40,549 nt of DNA. It comes from Lactifluus volemus. Taxonomy: Eukaryota > Basidiomycota > Agaricomycetes > Russulales > Russulaceae. Position 1 is the first letter of the stretch. The number at the start of each line of letters is the position of its first letter. The translations under genes and the position numbers were made by a program. The notes under the pieces were generated by a model that saw only the letters and a list, made by a program, of their open reading frames with translations, did not search any database and was not told the DNA's origin. This document shows, in pieces, positions 10,901 through 20,690 of this stretch. The stretch is taken from the NCBI GenBank assembly GCA_022376515.1, contig WTXI01000317.1, positions 1 through 40,549 of the forward strand, given 5' to 3'.

Positions 10901-11950
10901 CCGGTTGTTCAATCCCCAGTTGTTCAATATAACCCGGTCATGGTTGTTCAAGATAACCCGGTCGCGGTTGTTCAATTCGCGCACTTTTCCGTGAAGGAGT
11001 TCCTGACTTCGACACATCCAAGTAGAGATATTTTCGAGTATTATATTGCTCTCGAGCCTGCGCACACGACCCTTGCACAGGCTTGCCTCGCCGTTCTGCT
11101 TCAATTGGACACTTACGTTAACGAGACGGACGCCTCCGACATTCCTCTTGTTGGATATGCAGCCCGATATTGGGTTGACCATGCCCGATTCGAAAACGTG
11201 TCATCAAGGGTACGGGTCGCAATGGAATATTTCTTTGATGCAGACAAACCACATTGGCCGGCATGGCTCCGTATTTACGACATGGACCAATCCTGGTGGG
11301 CGTTCAAATATTCATATCAAATGGGTGGAAGTCCACTATACTATGCATCGCTATGTGGATTCTTTGACCTTGTGGAACAACTCGTTTCAAAGCACCCACA
11401 GGATGTAATCGCGGAAGGCGGTCGCATGAAAACTTCACTGGTGGCGGCGTTGTACGGGAAACACTTCCGGATCGCGGAGCTATTGCATCGACATGGCGCG
11501 GACGTCGATGTTCGGGACGACATCGGATCGACACCACTACAGTCTGCATCCAACGATGGACTTGTGGATGTTGCGCGATGGCTACTCGATCACGGCGCGG
11601 ATGTTAATTCCCAGGATAAAACCCTCAGCACTTCACTGCACCTTGCAAGCCAAAAAGCTGCATTGGACGACGCATCACATCTTCCGAACGACCACGATCA
11701 GCTCGACATCATGCGATTATTGCTGGAACACGGCGCAGATGCGAATGCGCAGGATAATGCCGGATCGACCCCATTGCACGTGTTGTGTTCCCGCGGGAAG
11801 GAGTCTTCAAGAGAAGCTATACGACTACTGCTCTGCAGCGGCGCAAATATAGGTGCGGAAAACAATGAGGGTAAGACAGCACTCCAATTAGCGTCTGAAA
11901 AAGGGTACTACGGAATTGTGGAATTACTCTCAGAGCTTGGAGCGAGTTGA
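7999..11950 (+). CDS. Predicted F-box / NACHT / ankyrin-repeat protein (NLR-like), fused model
   Basis: Proposed exons: 7999-8012, 8173-9548, 9607-9777, 9832-9853, 9906-10502, 10552-11950, giving 1192 residues in one frame. Residues ~35-100 are a basidiomycete-type F-box (IDRLPDELLEEIF; LVHVCQRWRYIIFNASRSLE), followed by an LRR-like stretch. From ~464 comes the NACHT NTPase: RKWLSPPDPSTNHNIA, Walker A WIHGKPGSGKT (only after splicing), FYFDFRDEDKKNHRNLLLSL, Walker B-like IWLIMDALDECPN, LHICVTSRPEADIRAI and FAHFSVKEFLTS. Residues ~980-1190 are ankyrin repeats (ELLHRHGADVDVRDDIGSTP; LLLEHGADANAQDNAGSTPL). F-box proteins are SCF ubiquitin-ligase receptors, and fungal NACHT-ANK proteins are NLR-like sensors. 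The first exon (14 nt, 160-nt intron) is weak. The fusion rests on intron 9549-9606, and two adjacent genes remain possible. Confidence 0.7.
10889..10975 (+). repeat. In-frame GTTGTTCAA repeat expansion inside the NACHT gene
   Basis: Five exact copies of GTTGTTCAA (10889, 10904, 10919, 10943, 10967) are spaced 15, 15, 24 and 24 nt, encoding VVQ five times. The last copy belongs to the conserved VVQFAHFSVKEFLTS motif that follows the NACHT module. The two 24-nt units also share ATAACCCGGTC. All spacings are multiples of three, so the frame is kept. Confidence 0.9.
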
Positions 11951-12334
11951 ACGTCGCACGGTGACACAAAAACCTTTTTTACTTGATTGACACTATACCA
12001 GATGGACACTCCTTACAATACAGTACACAGTACTGTACGCTAGTACCAACCCCCTTGACTAAGATTTGTTATAAGTCACGCACAACCCTAGGCCTCTATG
12101 TTTGTTCTTGCGACAGAAGTTGAAGCAGCTAGCCTTGTGCTCCGAGTCCGCCAAGCAACTTGGGTGACCAGAATAATTGAAACTGGTGGCTTTTTCTGCT
12201 TCTGACCGTCGTATTTCCTGCCATTCTCAACTTACGCTGGTATTTTAACCCCGGGTGACACACACAACTTGAGCTCGCCACTTAGAGCGTTTTCTGTCTA
12301 GCAATCGGTGGTATCCTCCGAGCCCATGCCATAC
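11951..12334. other. Gap without recognisable gene
   Basis: About 380 bp after the NACHT-ankyrin stop. I see no coding exon or RNA gene. A short palindromic stretch around 12018-12040 (ACAGTACACAGTACTGT) is the only local structure noticed. Confidence 0.5.
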
Positions 12335-12897
12335 CTGCAGCGCTCTTAATCTCCAAAGAAGGCGCGGCTGGCGTAACCCCCGTCGATAAGTGTCCCCAAG
12401 GCCGCCTCTTCTCCTAACGGTGATGCCCACCATACACTGTCCCGCGTCGCGCATCCATTGGCAGGTCCCGTGCACACGGCGAATCCATCTCGAACATCCG
12501 AGGAATCACGGTACCGGCGAACGACTCCGCATGCGGGAAAAAGATCCTGGTCAAAGATACCGGAACTCGCAGCACTTTCGAGTTCACACCGCGAGCTGGT
12601 CAGATCACCGAGACTGGGTTTTGGGAGGGTAAAAAAAACCATCCTTGGACAACTGCCATACAGAGAATGAGACGTAGGGACTCAGAGATGGCGCTTTTTC
12701 TCGGGCACGTTCTCGTCGTATGCCTTTGCGATGACAGGATACTCGTCGAAGATATCGTGTACGAGTTGTGGTGTAATGGTAACCTCGATTTCGCAGCCTT
12801 CAACTACTCGCAGACTTAAGTTGATCAACTAACTTGAACTGGATCTGTACTTCTTCAGCGAATAGGAAGTAGCCTGTGCAAGCAGGAGGTGCTAATA
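12335..12897. pseudogene. Rearranged, partly inverted TFB1 pseudogene fragment
   Basis: Two blocks derive from TFB1 genomic sequence. Block A (12335-12632, plus) matches the exon 2 region 3513-3956 with an internal deletion: shared anchors are CCAAAGAAGGCGCGGCT (cf. 3527), CTTCTCCTAACGG and GAGTTTTGGGAGGG-like sequence at its end. Block B (12640-12897) matches TFB1 about 4028-4290 on the opposite strand, including a matching stretch of intron before exon 3, TATTAGCACCTCC, and the intron before exon 4. Retained intron sequence means a DNA-level duplication rather than a retrocopy. Frames are disrupted throughout and block B is inverted relative to A, so no TFIIH subunit could be made. Similarity is judged by eye. 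Confidence 0.88.
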
Positions 12898-13086
12898 CCA
12901 GGATGATGGGGAAACCCAGGTGGTGCTGGTAGCACACAGTTGGTGGACTCGGTGGTGGCGGGAGACTCGGATCATGTGACTGCTGTAGATCCGATGCCAG
13001 GCGCGGCGTTGAGCGGATCTGTCGCTTAGATCCGCTTAGTCCTCCTGTTCTCACATCACGCCACTGGCAGCAGCGCCCAGGAAATC

Positions 13087-14246
13087 ATGCCTCCCAAGAG
13101 AAAGAGGTCGTCAACACACGTAGTAGAAAACAAACCAAAGCTAGAAGAGATTGATCCCGACGACCAACCTGTATCGAGTCGTGCACACCAGACGCAGTGT
13201 CACGCAACCGTTCGAGTTTGTACTGCCCCTATATGATACTTGTAGTTGTTAACGCACACTGGACTCAGCCGCCGCCGTTCTCGAACATTAAAAAGTCCAT
13301 CCTTCGTGAAGTCGGTATGCGTTTGTGTGATGGGTTCGCTCTATCAGCAAAGGATAGGGATGAGATCCAGGCTGAGGGGAAATCTGATGCTGCATCTGGT
13401 GGTCTATCTTTTGATGCCACTCTACAACTCCTCAGATTCGTGTACGGCAATGTCCATCCTACGGTAAGTCATGTCAGCTGCCGGAGTTCATTCTATCTCA
13501 TGCCTTGTACTCCCAAGATTGAGTTCGGATATCACATGTTAATCGATGTCATACTGCTGCGCATTGCTTCGACAGTGCACGGTCAAGCACAGAAGATGGA
13601 CATGATCCACAATATTTCTGTCGAGGCAACTTTCGAGACGGATTCTGGCATGCGTTTATTCAGTGGGGTGATTGATTACCTGTTGGCCCGTAGAGCGTCG
13701 TCTGGTAAACTCGCTCTTTATTCTCTCCCATTATCTTACATTCGTTTTAGAATCTTCGCTTGCGGGTCCCTCTAATGCACAGACCCTTGATGCATTGACT
13801 GACACGTCAGTTACTCTGGCAATCATCAGAGCCGACGACGAAATGTACCAGTCCGCCCTACGGGCACCGCTCACGGTAGCATCGTACTGCAAGCAACAGA
13901 AGTTTGTCCATTATTTTTCCATAGTTAACAGGAACTAACCTATATCCGTACAAGGCTGTCTGTTCTGCGAGGTTGCCTTACCTCGGGTAGAGTGTGGCTT
14001 TTTTTTGTTTACAAGGCATTGGGAGATGCTCCTTTCAAAGCAGAAGGAGAGTTTTATCTTTCAGACCCGTTTGAGTTGAGCCCGGACATAGGGAACCTCC
14101 CACTTATTTTAGGTCTCTTGGCGGATTGGGTACGTGCTGAACTTGGCTCTTATATGCCTTTGAGGTTGAATAACCTGCATATTGTACAGGCTAACGATGC
14201 CACCGACTGTGTTCAAAAGTACTTTCCAAATGGTATTTTCATCTGA
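13087..14246 (+). CDS. Unrecognised protein, paralogue 1 of a six-exon family
   Basis: Exons 13087-13215, 13269-13463, 13518-13704, 13751-13901, 13955-14129, 14190-14246 give 297 residues in one frame. I cannot name the family with certainty. Visible features: a basic start (MPPKRKRSS, a possible NLS), GLSFDATLQLLRFV, ILLRIASTVHG, FSGVIDYLLAR, PLTVASYCKQQKLSVLRGCL and LPLILGLLADW near the end. Five of these segments recur in paralogue 2 (16413-17627) at the same exon positions. The order VIDY, then IIRADDE, then a helix with ASYCK loosely recalls a restriction-endonuclease-like fold, but the usual ExK lysine is absent, so this is a weak inference. Exon 1 is shortened and divergent from paralogue 2 and its donor is shifted; decay cannot be excluded. 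Confidence 0.6.
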
Positions 14247-15777
14247 TGCTATGTAAATTGCAATGTCATTGATCAGGTCGCGTCGACGAATGAGCGTGCT
14301 CACACTGAACCCACTTCATAAGAAGCAATATGATGTCGGTTACGACCGTGACGATGACATTCAGTTCGGCGATGTCTGAGCACGAAACATGCCGTGGCCA
14401 CGGTGCGCAGCCCAATTGACTTGCGCAATTCGCCCATATTGCTGCTATCATGCCGTTGAGGAATAACGGGTGTGCGACGGCCGGCTCGCCACATTGGAGC
14501 ACGGTCACTCAAGGTGGCCAGCGTGCGGCTCGCGTCTTCGCGTGCGGGTTCGGCATGCACAGCCTTTTGGACTTAGCTCAACTTGATAGCTGTCAGTCCT
14601 GAGTCATGCATTTATCCCCCACGACAAATGATTGGTGACTTTGCCAAACAACAAGGGAGATGTGCAGACGTACGAGTCCAAGGGCTCATGTCCACGCGGA
14701 ATTTGCGGCCGGGGGTGGCATTTCCATAGCAAGCGTAATAGATAGCACTTATTAACTGGAATCAGCGTCGACAGGTGGGGGGTGCCCTATGACTCGCGGA
14801 CGCCAACGGGGCCGAAACTTGAATATCCACTATACAAAGCCTCACGGAAACATTTGGTATCTGGAATCCACTTGAAAACCCCAATAATGACCGGTAGACG
14901 TCGTAGTAACAGCAAAAGTGTAGAAATGCATATGACGGAGAGGGGGAAGGCTTAAGAATCGAAGGGCATCCACGCACTCACAAACAGGAATGCAGCTGTA
15001 ATAAGAAGGTCAATGACGGAAGAAGAGACGGAGGTCTCGATCTGTTTGTTTACTATGATACTGCTGGAGACGCAAATCGAGCTCCCAGGCTGGTAAAAAC
15101 GAGTGACGAAGTACGAGATCACCCGACGAGCGGGAGGGGACGCGCGACAAGGAAAAATAGGATAGGGGAGTATCGACACTTTCTCAGTTTCTTAGTTCGT
15201 AGTTTTATGTAGTCTACGTTTGTATTAGTTGCTTAGAAAGTTTCTGGCCCAAGACGGCCGCTCGTTCTTGGCATCAAGGTGGTGCCATATGCTCTGGCCG
15301 CTCGCAAATGCCACCGTCATATTTTACATTGATGCCTCTTTTGTCCAGACTTTGACAAGGTGTGGTCACTCACAGAGGTTTCTGGAAGACCTATTCAAGC
15401 AAATCAACTTGAATGTGAGCACGCTCAGGAGGTGGAGTCTAGTGAATGCTTGGAGGATGAGTTGGTGGCGACAAGCGAGCAACTCCGCTTGGCGCGTGAC
15501 GACATCCTTAGCGTCGGGAACTCGATCGAGAGAAGTTGTGTGACAGGAGGTCGAGGTGCATGCCCATGGCGTCGAACAGCAACCATGGCCCACTATCCAA
15601 CACCCTTAGTATGTGAGGACTGACATTTTACTAGTACAAATTAAGAGATATAACTTTTAAAGACTTTATTAGTTTATTTTGAGATGAGAGCAGGGGTTTG
15701 GGGGGTGAGAGGCATGAGCCAGGAACTGGTGAGTGACTTGAGCCATCTCAAACTTCAGATCTTCAGAGTTTGAATGT
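14247..15777. other. Gene-poor stretch with only weak coding traces
   Basis: No supported gene. On the minus strand, 15179-14952 encodes a hydrophobic segment (VIDLLITAAFLFVSA) followed by a plausible donor. It could be a remnant of a fungal multi-pass membrane protein, but I cannot complete it. On the plus strand, 15350-15560 encodes a helical, acidic stretch (ECLEDELVATSEQLRLARDD) without recognisable flanks. Just after paralogue 1, TGATGCTATGTAAATT at 14244-14259 is shared with the region after paralogue 2, so the duplication unit includes some 3' flank. Confidence 0.4.
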
Positions 15778-15781
15778 GTAT

Positions 15782-16093
15782 ATTACAGCCCTTTCAGAAA
15801 GTAATGAGAATCATGTTTTTTTTTTTATGTGTCAAATTGTATATTTCCTTTTTCGGATGGGCAGTTCAACTCAACAATGTCCCCTCTTTACTCTCTACAG
15901 TCATCCATGGCTTCCTCTGATGATCCTGGCCTCAACTTTGATGACACTGCACAGTCCTTGAGGTTGGTACTGATCCAATGATTTCCCATAGATTTTTGAG
16001 CAGTGAGCAATTGGTTCTCAAAAAGGAAATTTACTACTTTTGGTGTGTGGAAAAAAAAATGTGATTCTCATTACTTTCCGAAAGGGCTGTAAT
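15782..16093. mobile_element. MITE-like element with long terminal inverted repeats
   Basis: The left end (ATTACAGCCCTTTCAGAAAG, from 15782) is repeated in inverse at the right end (to 16093) with one mismatch over the first ~32 nt. It then continues as T-rich/A-rich tracts and a weaker inverted match (TTTCCTTTTT near 15846 against AAAAAGGAAA near 16020), so the arms reach about 80 nt. The flanks carry GTAT on both sides (15778-15781 and 16094-16097), a candidate 4-bp target duplication. At 312 bp it encodes no transposase. A short frame starting MASSDDPGLNFDD at 15907 is the only coding hint. Superfamily not assigned. Confidence 0.8.
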
Positions 16094-16097
16094 GTAT

Positions 16098-16412
16098 ACA
16101 AGTTAAAAACCATCACTCAATGTTTGGACATATCTTGCTACTTAGCAAGTTCACTGATGGCATTTCCCTAGTCAAGAAACCTGCACTCAAAATTTTTGGA
16201 CTTGCTCAAGCTTGCCAAAAAGGGGGGAATAAAGTTGCAAACATAACCTAAAATTTCCCCAAAAGTTGCTTTGTCTGAATGATGGGTGGCCAAAGGAGGT
16301 ATTTAGATACGGATATGGGCAAATTTACCCCACGGGTTATCCGCGGCAAGATTGAAACCTCGATTAGATTTCCGCTTAGCTAGTCTCAACTTTGTCCTCA
16401 TCTCAGGAAATC
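16098..16412. other. Upstream region of paralogue 2 with an old shared repeat
   Basis: No gene. The part 16150-16216 is an imperfect inverted match of 21042-21100 (shared core AGCTTGAGCAAG and TGCAGGTTTC on the opposite strand). A short perfect palindrome CTTGCTACTTAGCAAG lies at about 16136-16151. Otherwise nothing recognisable. Confidence 0.5.
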
Positions 16413-17627
16413 ATGTCCGGCAAGAGAGCGTCCGCACCCACAGCAGAAAAGACCAAAGAAGTAATTGATCACTTGGAAACGTTCAGTTCAACGCTAGAAG
16501 GCTTTGATTTTGTTCAAAATGCACTTGCTAGGATCGCCGAGCACCTACGTGTAACCATTCCAGTTCGTCCTGCCACCGTTTGACACTTGTAGTGGTTGAC
16601 ACATGCACACCTTGACACTTAGCCACCGTCATTTTCGAAAATTGACATGGATACCCTCGCGAAAGTCGGTTTAGGTTCTGACGCTAATCTCGTTCTATCA
16701 GAGGATAAAAGGGGTGAGATCGAGGCTGAGGGAAAAGCTGGTGCTGCAGCTGCAGCTGCAGCAAGCGGTCTCTCTTTTGATGCCACCGTACAACTCATCA
16801 GATTCGTGCGCAACAGTCTTATGGTAAGCCAACGTCAACTGCCAGAGTTCATCCTATCTCATGCCCTCTCACCTCTAAGCCTGAGGCTGGATGTCGAATG
16901 TCGATCAGTATCATATTGCTGCGTGTCGCTTCGGCAATGCACGGTATAGTACAGACGATGAACATTTTACCCGAATTTCCTGTCGAGGGAACTTTCCAGA
17001 CGGATCCCGACAAATATTCATTCACTGGAGTAGTTGATTATATGTTAGTCCGACTTCCTCGAGGGGAATCTGGTAAGCTCGGTCTTTATTCTCTCTCCAA
17101 TCGTCTGACATCTGTTTTAGGACCTTTGCTTGGATATCCCATTAACGCAGATATCCTTGATCTGTTGCGCGAAGTGGCAGTCACTGGGATTGTCATCAGA
17201 GCCGAGCAAGACAACATGGAGCAAGCTATCCCACGGGCAGCGCTTATGGTAGCATCTTATTGCAAGAGACAAGAGTCCGTCCATTGTTTTGACGTTTATC
17301 AACTAACCGATACCCATATCTATGTAAGGCTGTCTGTTATACGAGGTTGCATTACCTCGGGCGAACAGTGGACGTTTTTTGTCTTCAAGTCTCCTAAGGC
17401 ATCGGTACGCCGAGTTGTTCGCACCAAAAGAGAAGGAGTGTTTCGCTTTTCAAGACAATTCAATTTGGGTGAGAATTTGGAAAACCTTTCGCTTATTCTA
17501 GGACTCTTGAGAGATTTGGTATGTGCAGATCTTGACTCTTTCGAAATCGAATGACTGGTATATTGTACAGACTGAAAATGCCTTCGAATATAATCAAAAA
17601 TTCTTTTCATATAAGAAACGAGTGTAG
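16413..17627 (+). CDS. Unrecognised protein, paralogue 2 of the six-exon family
   Basis: Exons 16413-16577, 16623-16823, 16880-17072, 17121-17274, 17329-17518, 17571-17627 give 319 residues in one frame. It starts MSGKRASAPTAEKTKE. Visible blocks are FVQNALARIAEHLRVTIPV, a run of seven alanines (GAAAAAAASGL), SFDATVQLIRFV, ILLRVASAMHG, FTGVVDYMLVRLP, IVIRAEQDN, ALMVASYCKRQE, LSVIRGCITSGEQWTFFVFK and NLSLILGLLRDL. Intron positions and phases match paralogue 1 exon for exon. Intron 3 (48 nt) has no in-frame stop and could be retained without breaking the frame. Function unknown; a degenerate restriction-endonuclease-like fold is a guess from the VVDY-IRAE-ASYCK order. This copy looks less decayed than paralogue 1. 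Confidence 0.7.
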
Positions 17628-18249
17628 TTCGATTTGATGCTATGTAAATTACTGCACCTCCAGTAACTGAAGTGAATATGAATCGTGGTGCATGCGTCTT
17701 CAAAATCTCTTTGCGTTCCTCCTTGACCATACTCTAGTTTTGAGTATGACCTTTTGACCTTTGGACTTTCGATTTCGTACCTGTTCAGCTCTGCGCCTGA
17801 CCTTTACTACGTGGTCCATTTTTGATAGCCAAAATGTACATAGTGTAAGGACCTACGAAATATAAGCTATGCCGAAGAGATCACGGCTCCATTCTCATTC
17901 GTAACTCGTCTCAATTACCTGCTAAGTTTCAGCTTCAAGTTCATCAAAACGTTTCCACTGTCGCGAAACGTAGTCTCGCACCAGCCAAAGTTCTCATACT
18001 CATTGCTAGATTCATCTTTCGATCAATCTTTGTTGCTGCTTACTCGTCTTCACTCTTGAATCCATTCGTAGATGCCTAGGTCATACCTTTCCCCCCTCAA
18101 CAAGAGTGATGTATCGAGTATAAAAGGATAGGCGATTGCATATTAGTTTGCAGAAATGCTTCTATCCTACCTCTACGATAATTATGCGCAATCTCAAGTC
18201 GGAAAGAGAGAAAAATACTCACTGCATGTCGATGAACATGGTGGATCTA
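17628..18249. other. Gap without recognisable gene
   Basis: About 620 bp between paralogue 2 and the tail of the LETM1-like pseudogene. I see no exon, RNA gene or repeat. The first 20 bases after the stop resemble the flank of paralogue 1. Confidence 0.45.
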
Positions 18250-19140
18250 TTGGAGGATAGAATGAGCACACGAACCTGAGATTTGTCCCATGCACTCTGG
18301 GCGCCGAGGGCAATGTGCTAAAGCGGGCGTACCTTCTTTGGTCCTATCAGCATTGATGAGCCACCAACAGCGATGGGCCTTCAATACTTCAGTTTGGACG
18401 TGTTCAAGCCATCTGTCAAACTATAAGTGGCCAGTCAGTCTCTATCATCGCAGGCCAACCAAACGCACGCACATGCCGCGGTCTTCGAGCGCCTGAAGCA
18501 ATTCGGGGTGCGTCAACCGATCACCCATACCTTCCTTTACCAGAAGCGCGTCGTCAGCGCGTCAGCGACTACAGACTTCATATGCTTTTCAATCCTCATC
18601 TTGCGCCGGAAAGCGGGACCCCAGGATGAAAGTGATACCAGAGACGGTGCTCGGCAATGATGAGGCCAGGGCCACCTTGTACATCTCTTAAAGGGCACCG
18701 CGCATGGCTCCGGCGAAAGCTCGCTGCTTCTCACGGCGCTTCGCATCAGATCGTTCGTGGTGAGAAGTCAAAATGCACGTCGACGGGAGCATGTCAGGTG
18801 CGTACAGCACAATGAGCGGAATACTAGTAGCTTCCTCGAGAATGAGAAGAATCGCAATCAACGGTACCACTGGGCCGTGGAGGATTGGCAAACGAAAAGG
18901 GGAGAGGGACTACCTTGCAAAGTATGCGTGATAATCAACTTGAGACCTCTGAGTTAGAATTTCTGATGAGAAAATGTTGCCGCCGATGCCGGTCCGGGCC
19001 AACGCACCAAAAAGTTCCTTGGCTTGGTGCCAAAGTCTTCCATGAATGTATGCATATTTCATATCTTCTTTTGTGAAGTGTTTAATTGGTTGATCGATCT
19101 GTGAGTGCAGTAGGAAATATTGGTATTTCCGTTTCACAAA
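18250..19140 (-). pseudogene. Broken LETM1-like (mitochondrial inner-membrane) gene
   Basis: Pieces of a LETM1-domain protein lie in order on the minus strand but in different frames: LWHQAKELFGALARTGIGG (near 19030), LTQRSQVDYHAYFAR (near 18950), VPLIAILLILEE...LIVLYAPDMLPSTC (near 18860-18790), KRREKQRAFAGAMR, ITFILGSRFPA, RIEKHMKSVVAD and then LLVKEGMGDRLTHPELLQAL in another frame. The LVP-hydrophobic-PDMLPST core is the LETM1 membrane signature; intact relatives act in mitochondrial ion homeostasis and ribosome binding. An in-frame TAA follows AMRGAL, there is a frame change at about 18575, and no single splice model joins the parts. I read this as a pseudogene. Confidence 0.7.
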
Positions 19141-19250
19141 GTCGCCGAGGTCACCCGTGGAAATGGCGGCAGAGTCGAAGTGGCGATTTATTATTTTCTG
19201 TTCACCCCGCTCTCTTAAACTGCAGATTGTCTGCCTCATATTTTGCTCCC
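19140..19250 (+). pseudogene. F-box gene relic
   Basis: The frame containing KWRFIIFCSPRSLKLQIVC parallels QRWRYIIFNASRSLELRLFC in the F-box gene at 8370-8440. The DNA is also clearly similar (shared TTATTATTTTC and CCCGCTCTCT). Only about 100 bp survive, with no F-box start or continuation. Confidence 0.6.
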
Positions 19251-19254
19251 GCTT

Positions 19255-20690
19255 TTACCTCTCTTGGGATATTTTATTCGGAAGCCACAAACCCCCCAGA
19301 TCCTCTTCGTGCATCGAAGTGCTTCCAAAAGAATTTTGAGCTAAATGCAAGAGAGGTGGATGCTGCTAGACGACTCGCCGAAGGACTTGCTGAGGAACGA
19401 GAATGGATATTGTCGGTGTTGTGGCGAATCGCGCTATTGAAGGTGAAGAGGGGTTTGAACTCCCAGGAAGTCATCGACGGACGTTATTTACCAGTCAATG
19501 TCTGGGCGTGGAAAGCTTCTGGAGTGGTCAGAGTTCATCTAGTGATTTTCTCGTCACTTTTAACACATCCATCTGGACTAACAGCCAGATCAGAGCAGAG
19601 GTAATTTCCCCTCCGCAATTCAGGCTTTCCAAGTGGCGCTACTTGCGGACGCCGAGGATCAGTCGTCGTGGGTTCGTCTAGGAGAATATGAGGACTGGGC
19701 GTGCACAAACCTAATTGGGGTTGTTCACCGTTTGACAGGACGGATTCAAGATGCGATTGGGTTCTTCCGCTCTGTTTTACAAGTTCAGCCAAAACGAACC
19801 AGGTGTTCGAACCTATGTCGATCTGAGTCTCTCGGAGCTTTCTACTGGTTTCGTCTCGTGCGCAAGATTCGTTCGTCACCGCCTAGCAGGTTTCGTTTCA
19901 GGCCCTGGACACAAGCTCGTCATTCCATAGCTTCGCATGGAAGGTTCAAGTTATCGCAGATGCTATCTACTACCTCTCACGCGTCTCATCGTTCACAGAT
20001 GAAGCTGCCGTCAGAGCCACTCTTTTGCAACCGTGTAGCTATCTAGCCTCAATTTCGGACGAAAGGCTTGCAGGCTGCGTGACGGCATGTGTTGAAGCAA
20101 GCACTCGCGTCTATCAAGGAAGCGATTCGCGCACAGCCAGGAGAGGACAATTATTGACGTGTGTTGGGCCGTATGAATCTCGTATCCAAGCCGAAAGAAG
20201 TTAACTCCGAGGTGACTTGTCTTGCTCCTCGCTTGCATCGTTTGGCTCATCCTCGTGTTCAGAACGTTGAAAACTTTGGACAAGCCTCTGCTTCCTCTGC
20301 TTCTACCATGACGACCTTGAGCTGGCCAGCGAAACGTTTCTGAAGGCACAAACTTTAGATCCAGATCATACTCAGGCCGGAATGGACAGGACGCAAACTC
20401 CCGAGCAGGCTGTTAACTTGTCCACTGACGTTGTGCGTCAGCAGCTATGCATGGTCGAGTGGTCGACAATTATTGATTACTTTTTTAAGCCTGAAGCTGA
20501 CATTGAGCTCTCAAGACGTGAATTCGACCACTACGTCAACACCGCCCACATGCAGCACTCGTCTCCAAATGTTTTTCCCGACACGTCTGGATGACACATC
20601 CACTCTCCACCTATTTGTGCTTGGCCATATTGAACTTGCTGTCGTGCAACCAGCATTACCTGCTACTACTAGTAGCTTCACTCAAATCAT
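19255..20690 (+). pseudogene. Broken SKI3-like tetratricopeptide gene
   Basis: Fragments resemble Ski3 (TTC37), the TPR scaffold of the Ski complex that feeds mRNA to the cytoplasmic exosome: YSEATNPPDPLRASKCFQK, NAREVDAARRLAEGLAEERE, GRYLPVNVWAWKASGVV, IQAFQVALLADAEDQSSWVR, FAWKVQVIADAIYYLSR, AQTLDPDHTQAG and LDDTSTLHLFVLGHIELAV, in this order. They alternate among frames with in-frame stops, and spacing is shortened compared with a normal Ski3. No promoter-proximal part is present. The assignment rests on recognising the order of TPR blocks from memory of fungal Ski3 proteins; an alignment would be needed to exclude another TPR family. Confidence 0.6.
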
